Program-made: the position numbers and the translations under genes
Assembly: GCF_001678475.1 (NCBI RefSeq)
Contig: NZ_JTJR01000011.1
Location: 1 to 64,000 of the forward strand
Length of the DNA: 64,000 nucleotides
From: Gallibacterium genomosp. 3
Lineage (GTDB): Bacteria > Pseudomonadota > Gammaproteobacteria > Enterobacterales > Pasteurellaceae
Direction: 5' to 3'
Shown: positions 37,982 through 47,175 of the stretch, in pieces
Layout: every line of letters starts with the position of its first letter
Numbering within the stretch: the stretch's first letter is position 1
Notes under the pieces: model-generated
The model's database searches: none
The model's input: the letters and a program-made list of their open reading frames with translations, nothing else
What the model was told of the DNA's origin: nothing

Positions 37982-39004
37982 TTATTCCCCGAATGTTAAT
38001 TGCACTTTAATCGCTTTACTTTTATCCCCTGCTGTTTGTAATGCTTCTTCTGCATCTTTATATGAAAATTCGTGAGATAACAGTGGTAATGGATTGATTA
38101 AACCTTGCTCTAACCAACGTACAGCCACCTCAAATTCGTTGGTAAACCGGAAAGCTCCGCGATAAGTCAATTCTTTCGCTAAAAACTTAGTTACTGGGAT
38201 TGGTGCATCGCCTTTTGCCATACCAATTTGTATAATCGTTCCTGTTGCTTTTGTTGCATCAATGGCAAAATTAATTGCACTTATTGCCCCTGAAGCTTCA
38301 AAGCTCACATCAAAATAACCTTTATCTGCAAAATATTCGTCATGATTATCTAACGGATTAATCGCTGAGGTTGCCCCCATTTTTATTGCACTTTCACGGC
38401 AAGATTCTTGAATATCAGAAGAGACAATTTCAATCGCGCCAGCTTGTTTACAAGCCGCAACAACTAAAGAGCCGATAGGGCCTGCTCCTGAAACTAATAC
38501 TCTTTTACCTACAAGCGATCCCGCTTGATTAACAGCATGAATTGCAACCGCTAAAGGTTCTGCAAAAACCATTACTTTGCTTGGTATTTCATTGTTATAT
38601 GGAATAACTTGATCATCTCTCACTACTACATACTCAGAAAAACCACCATCCACATGAGGATTTAGCATTGCACTACCAAAAAAACGCATATTTAGACATT
38701 GATTTGATTTACCACTTAAACAGTACTTACATTGTAAACATGGCTTACTTGGATTAATTGCAACCGTTTGTTTATTTTTAGATAAAATACCAACAACTTC
38801 ATGTCCTAGAATCATTGGGTGCTGTAAACTGAAATTACCAATTCCACCATGATTATAATAATGGATATCTGAACCACAGATACCGCCACGTACAATTTTC
38901 ACAATAATATCATTGTTATATATAGGTTTTATCTCTGTTGTAGTAACCTGAATTTGATGTGCACCAGACACTTTTATACATTTTGATTGAAGATGTTGCG
39001 TCAT
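37982..39004 (-). CDS. idnD: L-idonate 5-dehydrogenase
   Basis: Zinc alcohol dehydrogenase of 340 residues. Catalytic-zinc residues lie in GGICGSDIHYY and GHEV. The structural-zinc loop is CLQCKYCLSGKSNQCLNMRFFG with four cysteines, and the nucleotide motif is VSGAGPIGSLVVAA. The string AINPSKPC...CKYC...NMRFFGSAM...PHVDGGF matches E. coli IdnD closely from memory. First gene of the idnD-idnO-dctPQM unit, transcribed from a control region holding a LacI-type operator and a CRP-like site. Confidence 0.9.
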   Translation of the reverse strand: MTQHLQSKCIKVSGAHQIQVTTTEIKPIYNNDIIVKIVRGGICGSDIHYYNHGGIGNFSLQHPMILGHEVVGILSKNKQTVAINPSKPCLQCKYCLSGKSNQCLNMRFFGSAMLNPHVDGGFSEYVVVRDDQVIPYNNEIPSKVMVFAEPLAVAIHAVNQAGSLVGKRVLVSGAGPIGSLVVAACKQAGAIEIVSSDIQESCRESAIKMGATSAINPLDNHDEYFADKGYFDVSFEASGAISAINFAIDATKATGTIIQIGMAKGDAPIPVTKFLAKELTYRGAFRFTNEFEVAVRWLEQGLINPLPLLSHEFSYKDAEEALQTAGDKSKAIKVQLTFGE

Positions 39005-39024
39005 TTTTTACCCCTCTTTATAAT

Positions 39025-39046
39025 TTAATGCAACCGCTTGCATTAA
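39025..39046. promoter_or_regulatory. LacI-family operator upstream of idnD
   Basis: Nine-base arms TTAATGCAA and TTGCATTAA flank CCGC, with CG at the exact centre as in LacI/GntR-type operators. It is 21 bp upstream of idnD, where it would cover the promoter or early transcript. The divergent LacI-type regulator at 39170 is the obvious ligand-responsive binder. Confidence 0.7.
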
Positions 39047-39090
39047 CGTAGTGTTTTTAAATTTAACTTTCAATCATAATTTGTTCAAAT

Positions 39091-39106
39091 TGTGATCAAT
39101 TTCAAA
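39091..39106. promoter_or_regulatory. CRP-like site in the idnD/regulator divergent region
   Basis: TGTGA-TCAATT-TCAAA matches the CRP consensus TGTGA-N6-TCACA in 9 of 10 half-site positions. It lies about 95 bp upstream of idnD and 64 bp upstream of the regulator gene, suitable for carbon-source control of either. Confidence 0.5.
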
Positions 39107-39169
39107 AAAAGAATAAATTCAGATAGAATACGAGCGATTATGATCTCTTTTACATGACACTATTTTTAT

Positions 39170-40171
39170 ATGAGAAAACGCACTACTATTGATGATATTG
39201 CGAAAGCTTTGGGTATCAATAAATCTACTGTTTCTAGGGCAATGAATAACCCTTCTCTCGTATCCACAGAAATGCGAGAAAAAATTGAAAGAATGTGCAG
39301 GAAAATGAACTATATTCCTAATAGCATTGCCAAATCCTTAGCCTCTTCTTCCACCAATTCCATTGTGTTATTAATTCCTTCTTTTAGTAATGATGTATTT
39401 AAAGAAGTGATTGATGGCGTAAAAGAGATTTGTGATCAATACAATTACAACTTATTAATCAGTGATTTTTCTTATACTCCCCTTGAAGAGCAACGCATTA
39501 TTGAGAAATATCTACAACAAAATGTTGATGGGTTTATTTTGACTGAAACTTTTCATACGCAAAAAACCAAAGATCTATTACAGATGGCTAATATTCCTGC
39601 TGTGGAGTTAATGAATATTTATGAAAATCCCAATTTTTTAGCCAATATTGGTATTAACCAATATGTCGCAGCAGAATATCTCATTAAATTTTTAATTGAA
39701 GAAAAACAACGTAAACATATCGCACTCTGTTCTTCTTGGTTAGATAGTCGGGCGTTATTAAGGAAAATGGCGTGGGAAGATGTTTTAGCCCATTATCAAC
39801 TTTCACTTGATCGCCACTTCACCTTAAAAGAGAGAACCTCTTTTGTGAGTGGTGCTGAAGCATTAATTGAAATTCTTTATCAATGGCCAGACACCGATGC
39901 AATTTTCTTTGTTAATGATGATATTGCGGCAGGTGCCATTATGGAATGTTCGCGCCGAGGAATTAAAGTTGGCAAAGATTTAGATATTGTTGGCTTTAAT
40001 GATCTTGATTTTGCAAAAGTTCTTAACCCAAGTTTAACCACAATTTCCACACCTCGTTTTGAAATTGGTAAATTAGGTGCACAAACTTTGATCCAATTTT
40101 TATCTGGACAAACACCAGAACATCAAACAATCGAATTACCGTTTAAATTTATGCGTCGTCAAAGTGCTTAA
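39170..40171 (+). CDS. LacI/GntR-type transcriptional regulator of the idn-TRAP cluster
   Basis: A 333-residue regulator. Residues about 5-25 form the helix-turn-helix TIDDIAKALGINKSTVSRAMNNP, followed by the hinge helix (NYIPNSIAKSLAS) and a periplasmic-binding-protein-like sensor (DAIFFVNDDIAAGAIMECSRRGIKVGKDLDIVGFND). It is divergent from idnD with the operator between, which fits an IdnR/GntR-like regulator responding to a sugar acid. No strong ribosome-binding site precedes ATG 39170, consistent with low expression. Confidence 0.88.
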   Translation: MRKRTTIDDIAKALGINKSTVSRAMNNPSLVSTEMREKIERMCRKMNYIPNSIAKSLASSSTNSIVLLIPSFSNDVFKEVIDGVKEICDQYNYNLLISDFSYTPLEEQRIIEKYLQQNVDGFILTETFHTQKTKDLLQMANIPAVELMNIYENPNFLANIGINQYVAAEYLIKFLIEEKQRKHIALCSSWLDSRALLRKMAWEDVLAHYQLSLDRHFTLKERTSFVSGAEALIEILYQWPDTDAIFFVNDDIAAGAIMECSRRGIKVGKDLDIVGFNDLDFAKVLNPSLTTISTPRFEIGKLGAQTLIQFLSGQTPEHQTIELPFKFMRRQSA

Positions 40172-40278
40172 TTTGTTGATTATTAGGAACAATCATTATT
40201 AGTCCAATAAATAGGAACAACCAATTCTCGAATAAATGAAAAATCTATATCTTAAATCAATCTTACAAACAAAATAGC

Positions 40279-40314
40279 CTTTATCCACCTTAGATCACAC
40301 TAAGGTGGATAAAG
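40279..40314. terminator. long perfect hairpin after the LacI-type gene
   Basis: A perfect 15-bp inverted repeat (CTTTATCCACCTTAG and its complement) with a 6-base loop. It begins 108 bp after the regulator stop and lacks a strong U-run. It may mark a transcript end or a repeated palindrome. Confidence 0.5.
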
Positions 40315-40353
40315 CAGGATAAATAATTTAATCTTTGGATATTCTCTAAAGAT

Positions 40354-40383
40354 TAAAGGTCTAGCTTTTTGTCTAGACCTTTA
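40354..40383. terminator. bidirectional hairpin before the autotransporter 3' end
   Basis: TAAAGGTCTAG / CTAGACCTTTA, 11-bp perfect stem with an 8-base T-rich loop, 53 bp after the autotransporter stop. It can act on the convergent transcripts of the regulator and the autotransporter. Confidence 0.6.
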
Positions 40384-40435
40384 TCAACTGTTTAAAGGGT
40401 TAGTTTTACTATCCTTAATACTAAAGAGATAAGAA

Positions 40436-43400
40436 TTAGAAAGTAAATCGGAAGTTAAGATCTAATTGTTGCCCTAAATACTTTTTACCAAAAGTCGTGT
40501 TATAACGTAATGTTACTGCACTAAATGGTGTAATTGTATATTCTGTACGAATTCCTGCAATCCCTTGCACCCGTTGCTTATCCAAACCTTGTATAACAAA
40601 AGTATCGGTTGGTGATGCTACAAAAGAGGCTGTCGTAGATTGTTTAATTTTTAACATTTCAACTTCAGCCGCAAAAGTACCACCTATTTTCCAACGTTCA
40701 CCTACAATCATTTCAGCATCAACACCACTTTGTAATGTTAGAGATTGATCCGTATTCGCTTTAATATTTAAACGTGTTGAAGCCCCTGTTTCTTGATAAG
40801 CATTGGTCTTCGCCCATACATAGTTAGCTCGTAAGAATGGGGTGATTAAATAGTCATCATTCCCTTGATAATAACGAATACCTGCGGTTGCATAACCTAG
40901 ATTCGCTCCGAATTTCGCACTTACAACTTTATTCAGTATAGTTTGATCTCGCTTAGTACTAATCGTGCTATGTCCATAGCCAAATTGAGTTTCTAATGCA
41001 ACATTCAGCATAAAGAACCAGTCACTATAGATACCACCTTGCCAAGTTTCTGCAGAAAGAGATTGTTGCTGAATTGAACCTGTTGAATGTGACTTAGTTT
41101 TTACATAGCCTAAGACAACGCCTATATTTAAATCCTTAGTAACACGTTTGTTACCTCCTAGAATAAAACCTTGATTATCTGTTTTGTAGCCTGCAATCCC
41201 TTTATTTGCAGAGTGTCTATCCCAATTACTGATAAACTTGCCCCATACAAGATGATCTCGGTAATTATCTTGTGGTACCCAAGTATTTAATGACGCTGTT
41301 GTCACTGGTGGATTAATAATGCCTGTTACACCCGATACGACATTCGACATCAAGAAACGACTGGCACCTGTAATTATTCCACCTGTTGCACTATTAATCA
41401 CAGAAGTAACCTCATTGGCAGCAGCCCTTACCTGTTCATCACTTTGTAACTGCCCGAAGTCTCTAGCTAACTCCATTGCAGTTTCATCGCCTTTGCCTTT
41501 TACTGCTTTATCAATAACAATATCTATTGCTTCTGCATTAGGAATATCACTAGCAATATCAGCTACTTTCTGCTTCTGTTTTACACGTAAATTTAGTGCA
41601 ATACTTGTTGCATTATCATCATCAAGAGCAACCAGATTACCCGCCTTATCACGCCCAGCATGATATTCTTCCATAGAGAAAATCGCACTATTATCTATGA
41701 TAGAAGCAAATTTACCTTTTAAAGCAAAGCTATCCTTAATCCCAGTATCCCGTTCGAAACCATCACAATTTTGGTTAGTGAAAGCATCATCTCCACATTG
41801 GTAAATTGTCCGTTTGACACCAACCACATCATTGATAACCCAATTCTCATTTTCTACTGTTGCTTTATCCAGTAAAGAGGAATCAATTATCAACTTAGCT
41901 CCTTCCACATTCAAACTAGCGTCTTCCACTTCTAAACGTCCATAATCTTCTTGTGAACGAATACCTATCTTGAGGGTTTTACCTGATAAACTGATTTCTG
42001 GAGGCGTAGTACCATCGGGATGTAAAGATGTTGCTGCATTAGTTGTGGCTTGATAAACCAATTTATTATGTAACTCAATATCATCAGGAAGATTCATGCT
42101 ATTTGCCATGATATAGCTAGGTTGATTAACTCGTAGTCTTTCTACACCTGCCACTGTATAGTCAACCACAATTGGTAACGCTGTTGAGGCAGTGACGTTC
42201 TCCCCTAGCACTAACTCATCCCCATTACCCTCACCTAAATCTAAGGTATGGTCAGTTACATTGATGCGTACGGTTTCGTCTGCTATAACTACCTTGTCAT
42301 TACCCGCTTTTAAATCAATATCACCATTAATGATAGAATTTCGTCCGATGTAAAGCACATTATTTGCATCATCCCCTAATACAGCATGTGGTTTTCTGGT
42401 TTCCACGCTACCATCATCTTTAAGTACTTTGACGGCAAAGCCATTCGCATTAAGGATGGTATTTTCTAACCTAACAACCGTATTACCTTGAATATTTAAG
42501 GCAGTCACAAAGCCATTGACAATACTATTAGTAAGCGTCAAATCCTTATTGGCAACTAACGCTCCATTCGCTACCCCTACACCATTGATAATAGTGCGAT
42601 CAATCGTATTATCCACTGCAGTATAGCTACTGTCTCGACCACTAATAGGTGCATTGATAATCTTGTACTCTACCCCACCAATCGTTTGCGTACTATCTGA
42701 GGCTGATTCAATACGATCAAGTACACCATATGGCACAGAAACTAAAGCATCAGTAGAAGAACTAGCATTAGGTAATTCAACAACGCCATTTTCTGCCACA
42801 ACGACAGGCTTATCAACATGGTACACATCCTTAAGATGGTCGTTTAACTTAATCAGTTTTTCATTAAGTTGCTTAATTTGCTCATTATAAAATGCAAGAT
42901 ACTGGTTATAAATAACTTTAAAGCCACTATCATCACTTAATGACTTAATAACCGCTGTAAGAGCTTCCTGTCGGTTTTTTAGCTTATTTTTCTGAGCTAG
43001 AATCTCAGTTCTATTATCTTCATCACGCCATTTCGCTTTAGGAAGCCATTGATCTTCATAACTTAACTTAAAAGTATCCGCTGTCTTAGTATCAGTAAGA
43101 GCTTCATTTAATTTGAAATATAAATCAATACGCTGATCATCAGTTAATGAATTACTCACACTACCATAGGCTTTTTCAATTTTCTTAATATCCTCAACTG
43201 CGTAAGTTTTATATGTAGATAAAACCCCATTATTTGTCTTGTAGTGATTATTTAGCATTGCAATATCACTTGCTAAGCCACCCAACGTAGCCGAACTTGT
43301 TGGGTTCATAAAGTCATTTCGAGCCGAAGCTATATTAGCACTCTCTACACGCTGACTCATCACCGCACGTTTTCCTAAATAAACATATGTTCCCAGATTA

Positions 43401-45616
43401 TTAACAGGATCTTTATCTGCATTGAAATATAAGTAAGTCTGATGCTTTGCATCAGCATCCGTACGTTCACCATTATAATTTCCTGCAATGAGCTGACCTG
43501 CCATTAACCCATAGTTATTAATCGTACCTGTAAATGCAGACTGATAACTAGGTTCACTTGTGCTGTAAGCATCACTAATAGAACCTTTGGCAAGCAACGC
43601 AGCATGATTACCCGAAATAATCCCTTGGTTATTAATATTAGAAGATAGGGGTTGATCAACAAATAAACCTACCCCTGTTCCTAAAAAATCTACTCGTCTA
43701 TATTCACCATCCGAGAACCCATGGTACATTTCGCTATATCCACTCATTACCCCACGATTATTCACGTTACCTAAAGTCAGCTCGTTACTAGCTCGTTCCG
43801 TATAAATAGATACGCCATTACCACTACCTTTAATGTCTGAGATGGCGTTAATCTGTATGCAATTACTATGTTTAGTTCTTCCATATCGAATACAACTTAC
43901 TGCCTCTTCGGGTGCTGGTGGAGCCTGATTTACTCGATAATTTTGATTCCAGTTTGAATTATTCGTAAGAATTAGCTTAACCTCTTCCAAAGGCAGGTTT
44001 TTGTTAGCTAAAACCTCTCCTGTTTTTCCACCACCACCCATGCCAGCTTGAGCTTTTAAGTATCCAGAAATCACACCATCATTATTAATATTTCCTACAC
44101 TAGCTATATAGTCTTGAGATGAGCCTGCTTTTAGAGAAACTGAAATACCATTGCCAACCCCCATAGCTTCAACATTAATCACACCATAACCACTGCCCGC
44201 CTTTAAATCAGCAAAGCCATCAATTCTACCTTTATTATCTATATTTCCCATAGAAAGGCGGACTCCAGCTTCTCTTATTCCGTATTCATCTGATGTCCCT
44301 AAAATATTTTGTGTTGCCTCTAAAGATAAACCAATACCATTCCCTGCGTTATAGGCTTGTGATTGCGAATAATTATGTAACGCACGAGACTGATTATCTC
44401 CAGAGATTTGAACCAAATGCCCTTTAATATTCCCTTGATTATTCACATTACCAATCTCTGCAAAAGTTTGATCTTTTGCAAATCTTAGCGTACGTGCTGC
44501 AACACTAATGCCGTTTCCAGTATCATAAGATCGTGTATAGTTAGTCGAGCCATCATTTTTCACATCAACTGAACGCAATAAGGCATCCCCGACTATTCTA
44601 CCGCCTACATTATTATTGACGTTGCCTAACTTCGCTTCATTAATTTTCTCATAAGAATATGTACGTCTATCTTGTGTAATTAGATGTGTGCGTAAAGAAA
44701 CCCCATTACCCGATGCCCAATTGGTCATTGTATAATCTTGTGCCTCATCATGACTGATGTCTAGCACTTCTTTTCCTTGTGCTACTACTTTACCTTGAAT
44801 AAGACCGCTATTTTCCAACTTATCTAGAGCAATACGGATATTTTTACCATAGAAATTTTTATCATCAGAGCTTAAAGAGGCGGGAATTTCACCAATACTA
44901 CTAACATTACTCTCTTCAAGAGCTGAACGCACTGAACGTGCACTACGAGAACCACCTGTACCTGCATCAACAGCCACTTCACTGCCATCTGCCCCAATAA
45001 TATACTTACCAAAATCTCCTGCACCATAAAGCGAAATGCCATTCGCAGAAGCATTTACTACAACTAAGCTACGATGTGTGCCAGCACCTGTTTGAAGTTG
45101 AGCAAATCCTGATGTAACACCATTATTCTCAATTTTATCCAAAGCAAATGTCATATCATTTTCATTACTTACTGGCACCCAGCCGTAAGCATCGATACCG
45201 TTGGCCTGACCATCTGGAGCGATACTACTGCGATAATCTTTTAACTCCGTTGATTCGTATGTATATTTATCGTCAGACTTTAATGCATTAATAAATAATC
45301 GCCCATAAATTCGCCCATCATTAATAACTCCTTTTTGTGCTGTGAGTCCATCCATATCGCCATACCAGTTAACCCTTACTGGATTACCTGTACGATTATG
45401 TACTCCAACGAATAAGCCACTATATTCATGACTAGGATCCGTTACCTCAGCTAATGTTGTTATTGTTACATAATCTTTAACTAAAGCATGAGGTACATCT
45501 CTATCCTGAATATATAGATCATTTTCATTATAAACTTTATGTGCTGAAACTTGTTGGCTCAAAGCAGTTAGTACAACTAATGCAGTTGTTTTCATAGGGA
45601 ATTGGAATTTCTTCAT
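40436..45616 (-). CDS. large autotransporter with GNVNN-repeat passenger
   Basis: A 1726-residue type V secreted protein. Signal peptide at about 1-25 (KTTALVVLTALSQQVSA). Residues about 130-710 hold at least seven divergent repeats of roughly 60-75 residues built on GNGISL ... LGNVNNxGxIxG, suggesting a beta-helix. About 800-960 is a lysine- and glutamate-rich, probably helical stretch (NRTEILAQKNKLKNRQEAL). A second beta-helix region follows (NVLYIGRNSIINGDIDLKAGNDKVV). Residues about 1460-1726 are the outer-membrane beta-barrel ending in FRFTF. Two cysteine pairs (CIRYGRTKHSNC and CGDDAFTNQNC) are unusual for passengers. A Fur-like box lies upstream. Adhesion or another surface role is likely but not shown. 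Confidence 0.88.
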   Translation of the reverse strand: MKKFQFPMKTTALVVLTALSQQVSAHKVYNENDLYIQDRDVPHALVKDYVTITTLAEVTDPSHEYSGLFVGVHNRTGNPVRVNWYGDMDGLTAQKGVINDGRIYGRLFINALKSDDKYTYESTELKDYRSSIAPDGQANGIDAYGWVPVSNENDMTFALDKIENNGVTSGFAQLQTGAGTHRSLVVVNASANGISLYGAGDFGKYIIGADGSEVAVDAGTGGSRSARSVRSALEESNVSSIGEIPASLSSDDKNFYGKNIRIALDKLENSGLIQGKVVAQGKEVLDISHDEAQDYTMTNWASGNGVSLRTHLITQDRRTYSYEKINEAKLGNVNNNVGGRIVGDALLRSVDVKNDGSTNYTRSYDTGNGISVAARTLRFAKDQTFAEIGNVNNQGNIKGHLVQISGDNQSRALHNYSQSQAYNAGNGIGLSLEATQNILGTSDEYGIREAGVRLSMGNIDNKGRIDGFADLKAGSGYGVINVEAMGVGNGISVSLKAGSSQDYIASVGNINNDGVISGYLKAQAGMGGGGKTGEVLANKNLPLEEVKLILTNNSNWNQNYRVNQAPPAPEEAVSCIRYGRTKHSNCIQINAISDIKGSGNGVSIYTERASNELTLGNVNNRGVMSGYSEMYHGFSDGEYRRVDFLGTGVGLFVDQPLSSNINNQGIISGNHAALLAKGSISDAYSTSEPSYQSAFTGTINNYGLMAGQLIAGNYNGERTDADAKHQTYLYFNADKDPVNNLGTYVYLGKRAVMSQRVESANIASARNDFMNPTSSATLGGLASDIAMLNNHYKTNNGVLSTYKTYAVEDIKKIEKAYGSVSNSLTDDQRIDLYFKLNEALTDTKTADTFKLSYEDQWLPKAKWRDEDNRTEILAQKNKLKNRQEALTAVIKSLSDDSGFKVIYNQYLAFYNEQIKQLNEKLIKLNDHLKDVYHVDKPVVVAENGVVELPNASSSTDALVSVPYGVLDRIESASDSTQTIGGVEYKIINAPISGRDSSYTAVDNTIDRTIINGVGVANGALVANKDLTLTNSIVNGFVTALNIQGNTVVRLENTILNANGFAVKVLKDDGSVETRKPHAVLGDDANNVLYIGRNSIINGDIDLKAGNDKVVIADETVRINVTDHTLDLGEGNGDELVLGENVTASTALPIVVDYTVAGVERLRVNQPSYIMANSMNLPDDIELHNKLVYQATTNAATSLHPDGTTPPEISLSGKTLKIGIRSQEDYGRLEVEDASLNVEGAKLIIDSSLLDKATVENENWVINDVVGVKRTIYQCGDDAFTNQNCDGFERDTGIKDSFALKGKFASIIDNSAIFSMEEYHAGRDKAGNLVALDDDNATSIALNLRVKQKQKVADIASDIPNAEAIDIVIDKAVKGKGDETAMELARDFGQLQSDEQVRAAANEVTSVINSATGGIITGASRFLMSNVVSGVTGIINPPVTTASLNTWVPQDNYRDHLVWGKFISNWDRHSANKGIAGYKTDNQGFILGGNKRVTKDLNIGVVLGYVKTKSHSTGSIQQQSLSAETWQGGIYSDWFFMLNVALETQFGYGHSTISTKRDQTILNKVVSAKFGANLGYATAGIRYYQGNDDYLITPFLRANYVWAKTNAYQETGASTRLNIKANTDQSLTLQSGVDAEMIVGERWKIGGTFAAEVEMLKIKQSTTASFVASPTDTFVIQGLDKQRVQGIAGIRTEYTITPFSAVTLRYNTTFGKKYLGQQLDLNFRFTF

Positions 45617-45893
45617 ATCAGTGCCTTAAAAATAAAGAATAATGAGAAAAAGACAAACTAAAAAGATGATAAGAAAAAGAGATTTTTGAAAATACTGCTA
45701 GCAACAGATAGAAACACTAATACATATTGAGTTATAGATTTACACCAATGAAAAGAAACTGTTACCCGCAAAATTACTTACAAAGAGTTATCATACAGTT
45801 TAGTAATAAAATGGTAACATACAACCCATCAAAAGAAAATGATAATTAATATCATTAACAAAATAAATTATTATCTATTCTATATAAAAAGAT
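45617..45893. other. autotransporter upstream region
   Basis: This 277-bp AT-rich gap separates apbE-like and autotransporter genes, both on the minus strand. It holds a Fur-box-like palindrome at 45840-45854 and AAGG ahead of the autotransporter ATG. No terminator with a clear stem and no small gene were seen, so read-through from the upstream gene is possible. Confidence 0.4.
45840..45854. promoter_or_regulatory. Fur box upstream of the autotransporter
   Basis: TGATAATTAATATCA matches the 7-1-7 Fur consensus TGATAATNATTATCA at 13 of the 14 defined positions. It lies about 225 bp upstream of the autotransporter start and 40 bp before the 3' end of the upstream gene. It implies iron-dependent repression, inferred. 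Confidence 0.6.
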
Positions 45894-46856
45894 TTAATAA
45901 GAGTTAAGTGATTCTTGTTGAATAGTATCTAAAAAATAACGGCTACATTGAAGTTTATAAGATTGAGCAGAGGTTGGTGATGATACTATAAATAATGCAG
46001 CAATTTTATGATTGTCTGCAAACTCAAAAGCCTTCTCTCCCAACAGAAATAAAGCTGTTGCATATCCATCCGCAGTCATACAATTATCAGCGATCACAGT
46101 AACAGATAAAATACTAGAATTACTGCTATACCCAGTTTTTACATTAATTTCATGGGCGGCAATATTTCCTCGATCTTTAAAATAATTACGGTAATTTCCA
46201 GAAGTCGCAATTCCTTTATTTACATCTTTAAATGTAAGAATTTGTTCATAAACACCACCACCCCATTGTGGACGTTCCACACCTACTACCCAAGCTTTAC
46301 CATAACGATTTCCAGATAATCGTAGTTCGCCCCCAATTTCAACTAAATAATTTTTAAACCCTTGATTTTCCAAAATCTCTGCAAGCCTATCTACAGCATA
46401 TCCTTTTGCAATAGAACATAAATCAATATGGATATCGGCTCGTTGCTTACTCAATCCATCGTCACCTAAACACAAAGCCTGATAGTTAACTTTTTTTAAC
46501 GCAATGGCGACTTGCTCTGAACTAGGATGTTTATCCACATCTAATGCACCAAATCCCCAGATATTAACAAGTGGAGCAACAGTAATATCATAAATTCCTT
46601 GCGTTTCTTGGCAAATTGTAAGCGCCTTATCTACAACCAACCTCATTTCTGGGCTAATTCGTATTGGTGCCGTACTAGTATTCGTATTAAATTGAGAAAT
46701 TTCTGAATAAGGAAGGAATGGAGACATTTGCTGGTTTACCTGATGTAAGACTCGCTTAACTTCTTTCTCAATCCTTTCTTGTTCAGATTTAGAAACAGTT
46801 TCTGCTATTTTAATATTCCAAACAGATGCCATTGTTTCACCAGATAATGAGAACAT
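45894..46856 (-). CDS. ApbE-family FAD:protein FMN transferase, leaderless
   Basis: Such enzymes covalently attach FMN to a Thr or Ser of target flavoproteins. The 320-residue protein shows SGETMASVWNI at the very start, GIYDITVAPLVNIWGFG, DLCSIAKGYAVDRLAEIL, VEIGGELRLSG, and the metal-site segment TADGYATALF. In most ApbE proteins SGxTMGT follows a lipoprotein signal; here the protein starts directly there with no signal or lipobox. It is therefore probably cytoplasmic, modifying a cytoplasmic flavoprotein not seen in this window. A Fur-like site precedes it. Confidence 0.87.
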   Translation of the reverse strand: MFSLSGETMASVWNIKIAETVSKSEQERIEKEVKRVLHQVNQQMSPFLPYSEISQFNTNTSTAPIRISPEMRLVVDKALTICQETQGIYDITVAPLVNIWGFGALDVDKHPSSEQVAIALKKVNYQALCLGDDGLSKQRADIHIDLCSIAKGYAVDRLAEILENQGFKNYLVEIGGELRLSGNRYGKAWVVGVERPQWGGGVYEQILTFKDVNKGIATSGNYRNYFKDRGNIAAHEINVKTGYSSNSSILSVTVIADNCMTADGYATALFLLGEKAFEFADNHKIAALFIVSSPTSAQSYKLQCSRYFLDTIQQESLNSY

Positions 46857-46877
46857 ATTTTTCCTTAACTAACAATT

Positions 46878-46896
46878 AATAATAATTCTCATTATA
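46878..46896. promoter_or_regulatory. Fur-box-like site upstream of the apbE-like gene
   Basis: AATAATAATTCTCATTATA agrees with the 19-bp Fur consensus GATAATGATAATCATTATC at 14 positions. It lies 22 bp upstream of the start codon. Together with the site at 45840 it suggests shared iron control of both genes. Confidence 0.45.
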
Positions 46897-46986
46897 AACA
46901 ATAATTAAAAGAAAAATGAAGTTTCTAAAAATAAACATATAAAAAATGACTAATTGGTTATTCTACTCCTAATAAATTAATGATTT

Positions 46987-47175
46987 TTATTTTTCACAAC
47001 CACGAATACCTAAAGCACGTACGCCTTTGACTGCATGTTCTATATCTTGGGTGGTAAATGCCTTATAAATAAAATTTAAACCTAATTTTTGGTACAAATA
47101 GTTATGAAAACGTGTACCAAAATTACCTGGTCGTCCTGCCAAAGAAATACACAATGTTGTATCTTTATTAATCAT
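46987..47175 (-). pseudogene. N-terminal remnant of a shikimate dehydrogenase-like (HI0607-type) gene
   Basis: Sixty-two codons (MINKDTTLCISLAGRPGNFG..., LGLNFIYKAFTTQDIEHAVKG, VRALGIRGC) correspond to the start of the roughly 270-residue AroE-like protein known in H. influenzae as HI0607. After GC the similarity stops and EK-stop follows. None of the remaining 200 residues is seen downstream. It is a deletion remnant, probably non-functional, and the edge at about 46995 may mark where the apbE-autotransporter segment joined. A true aroE is at 61318. Confidence 0.8.
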
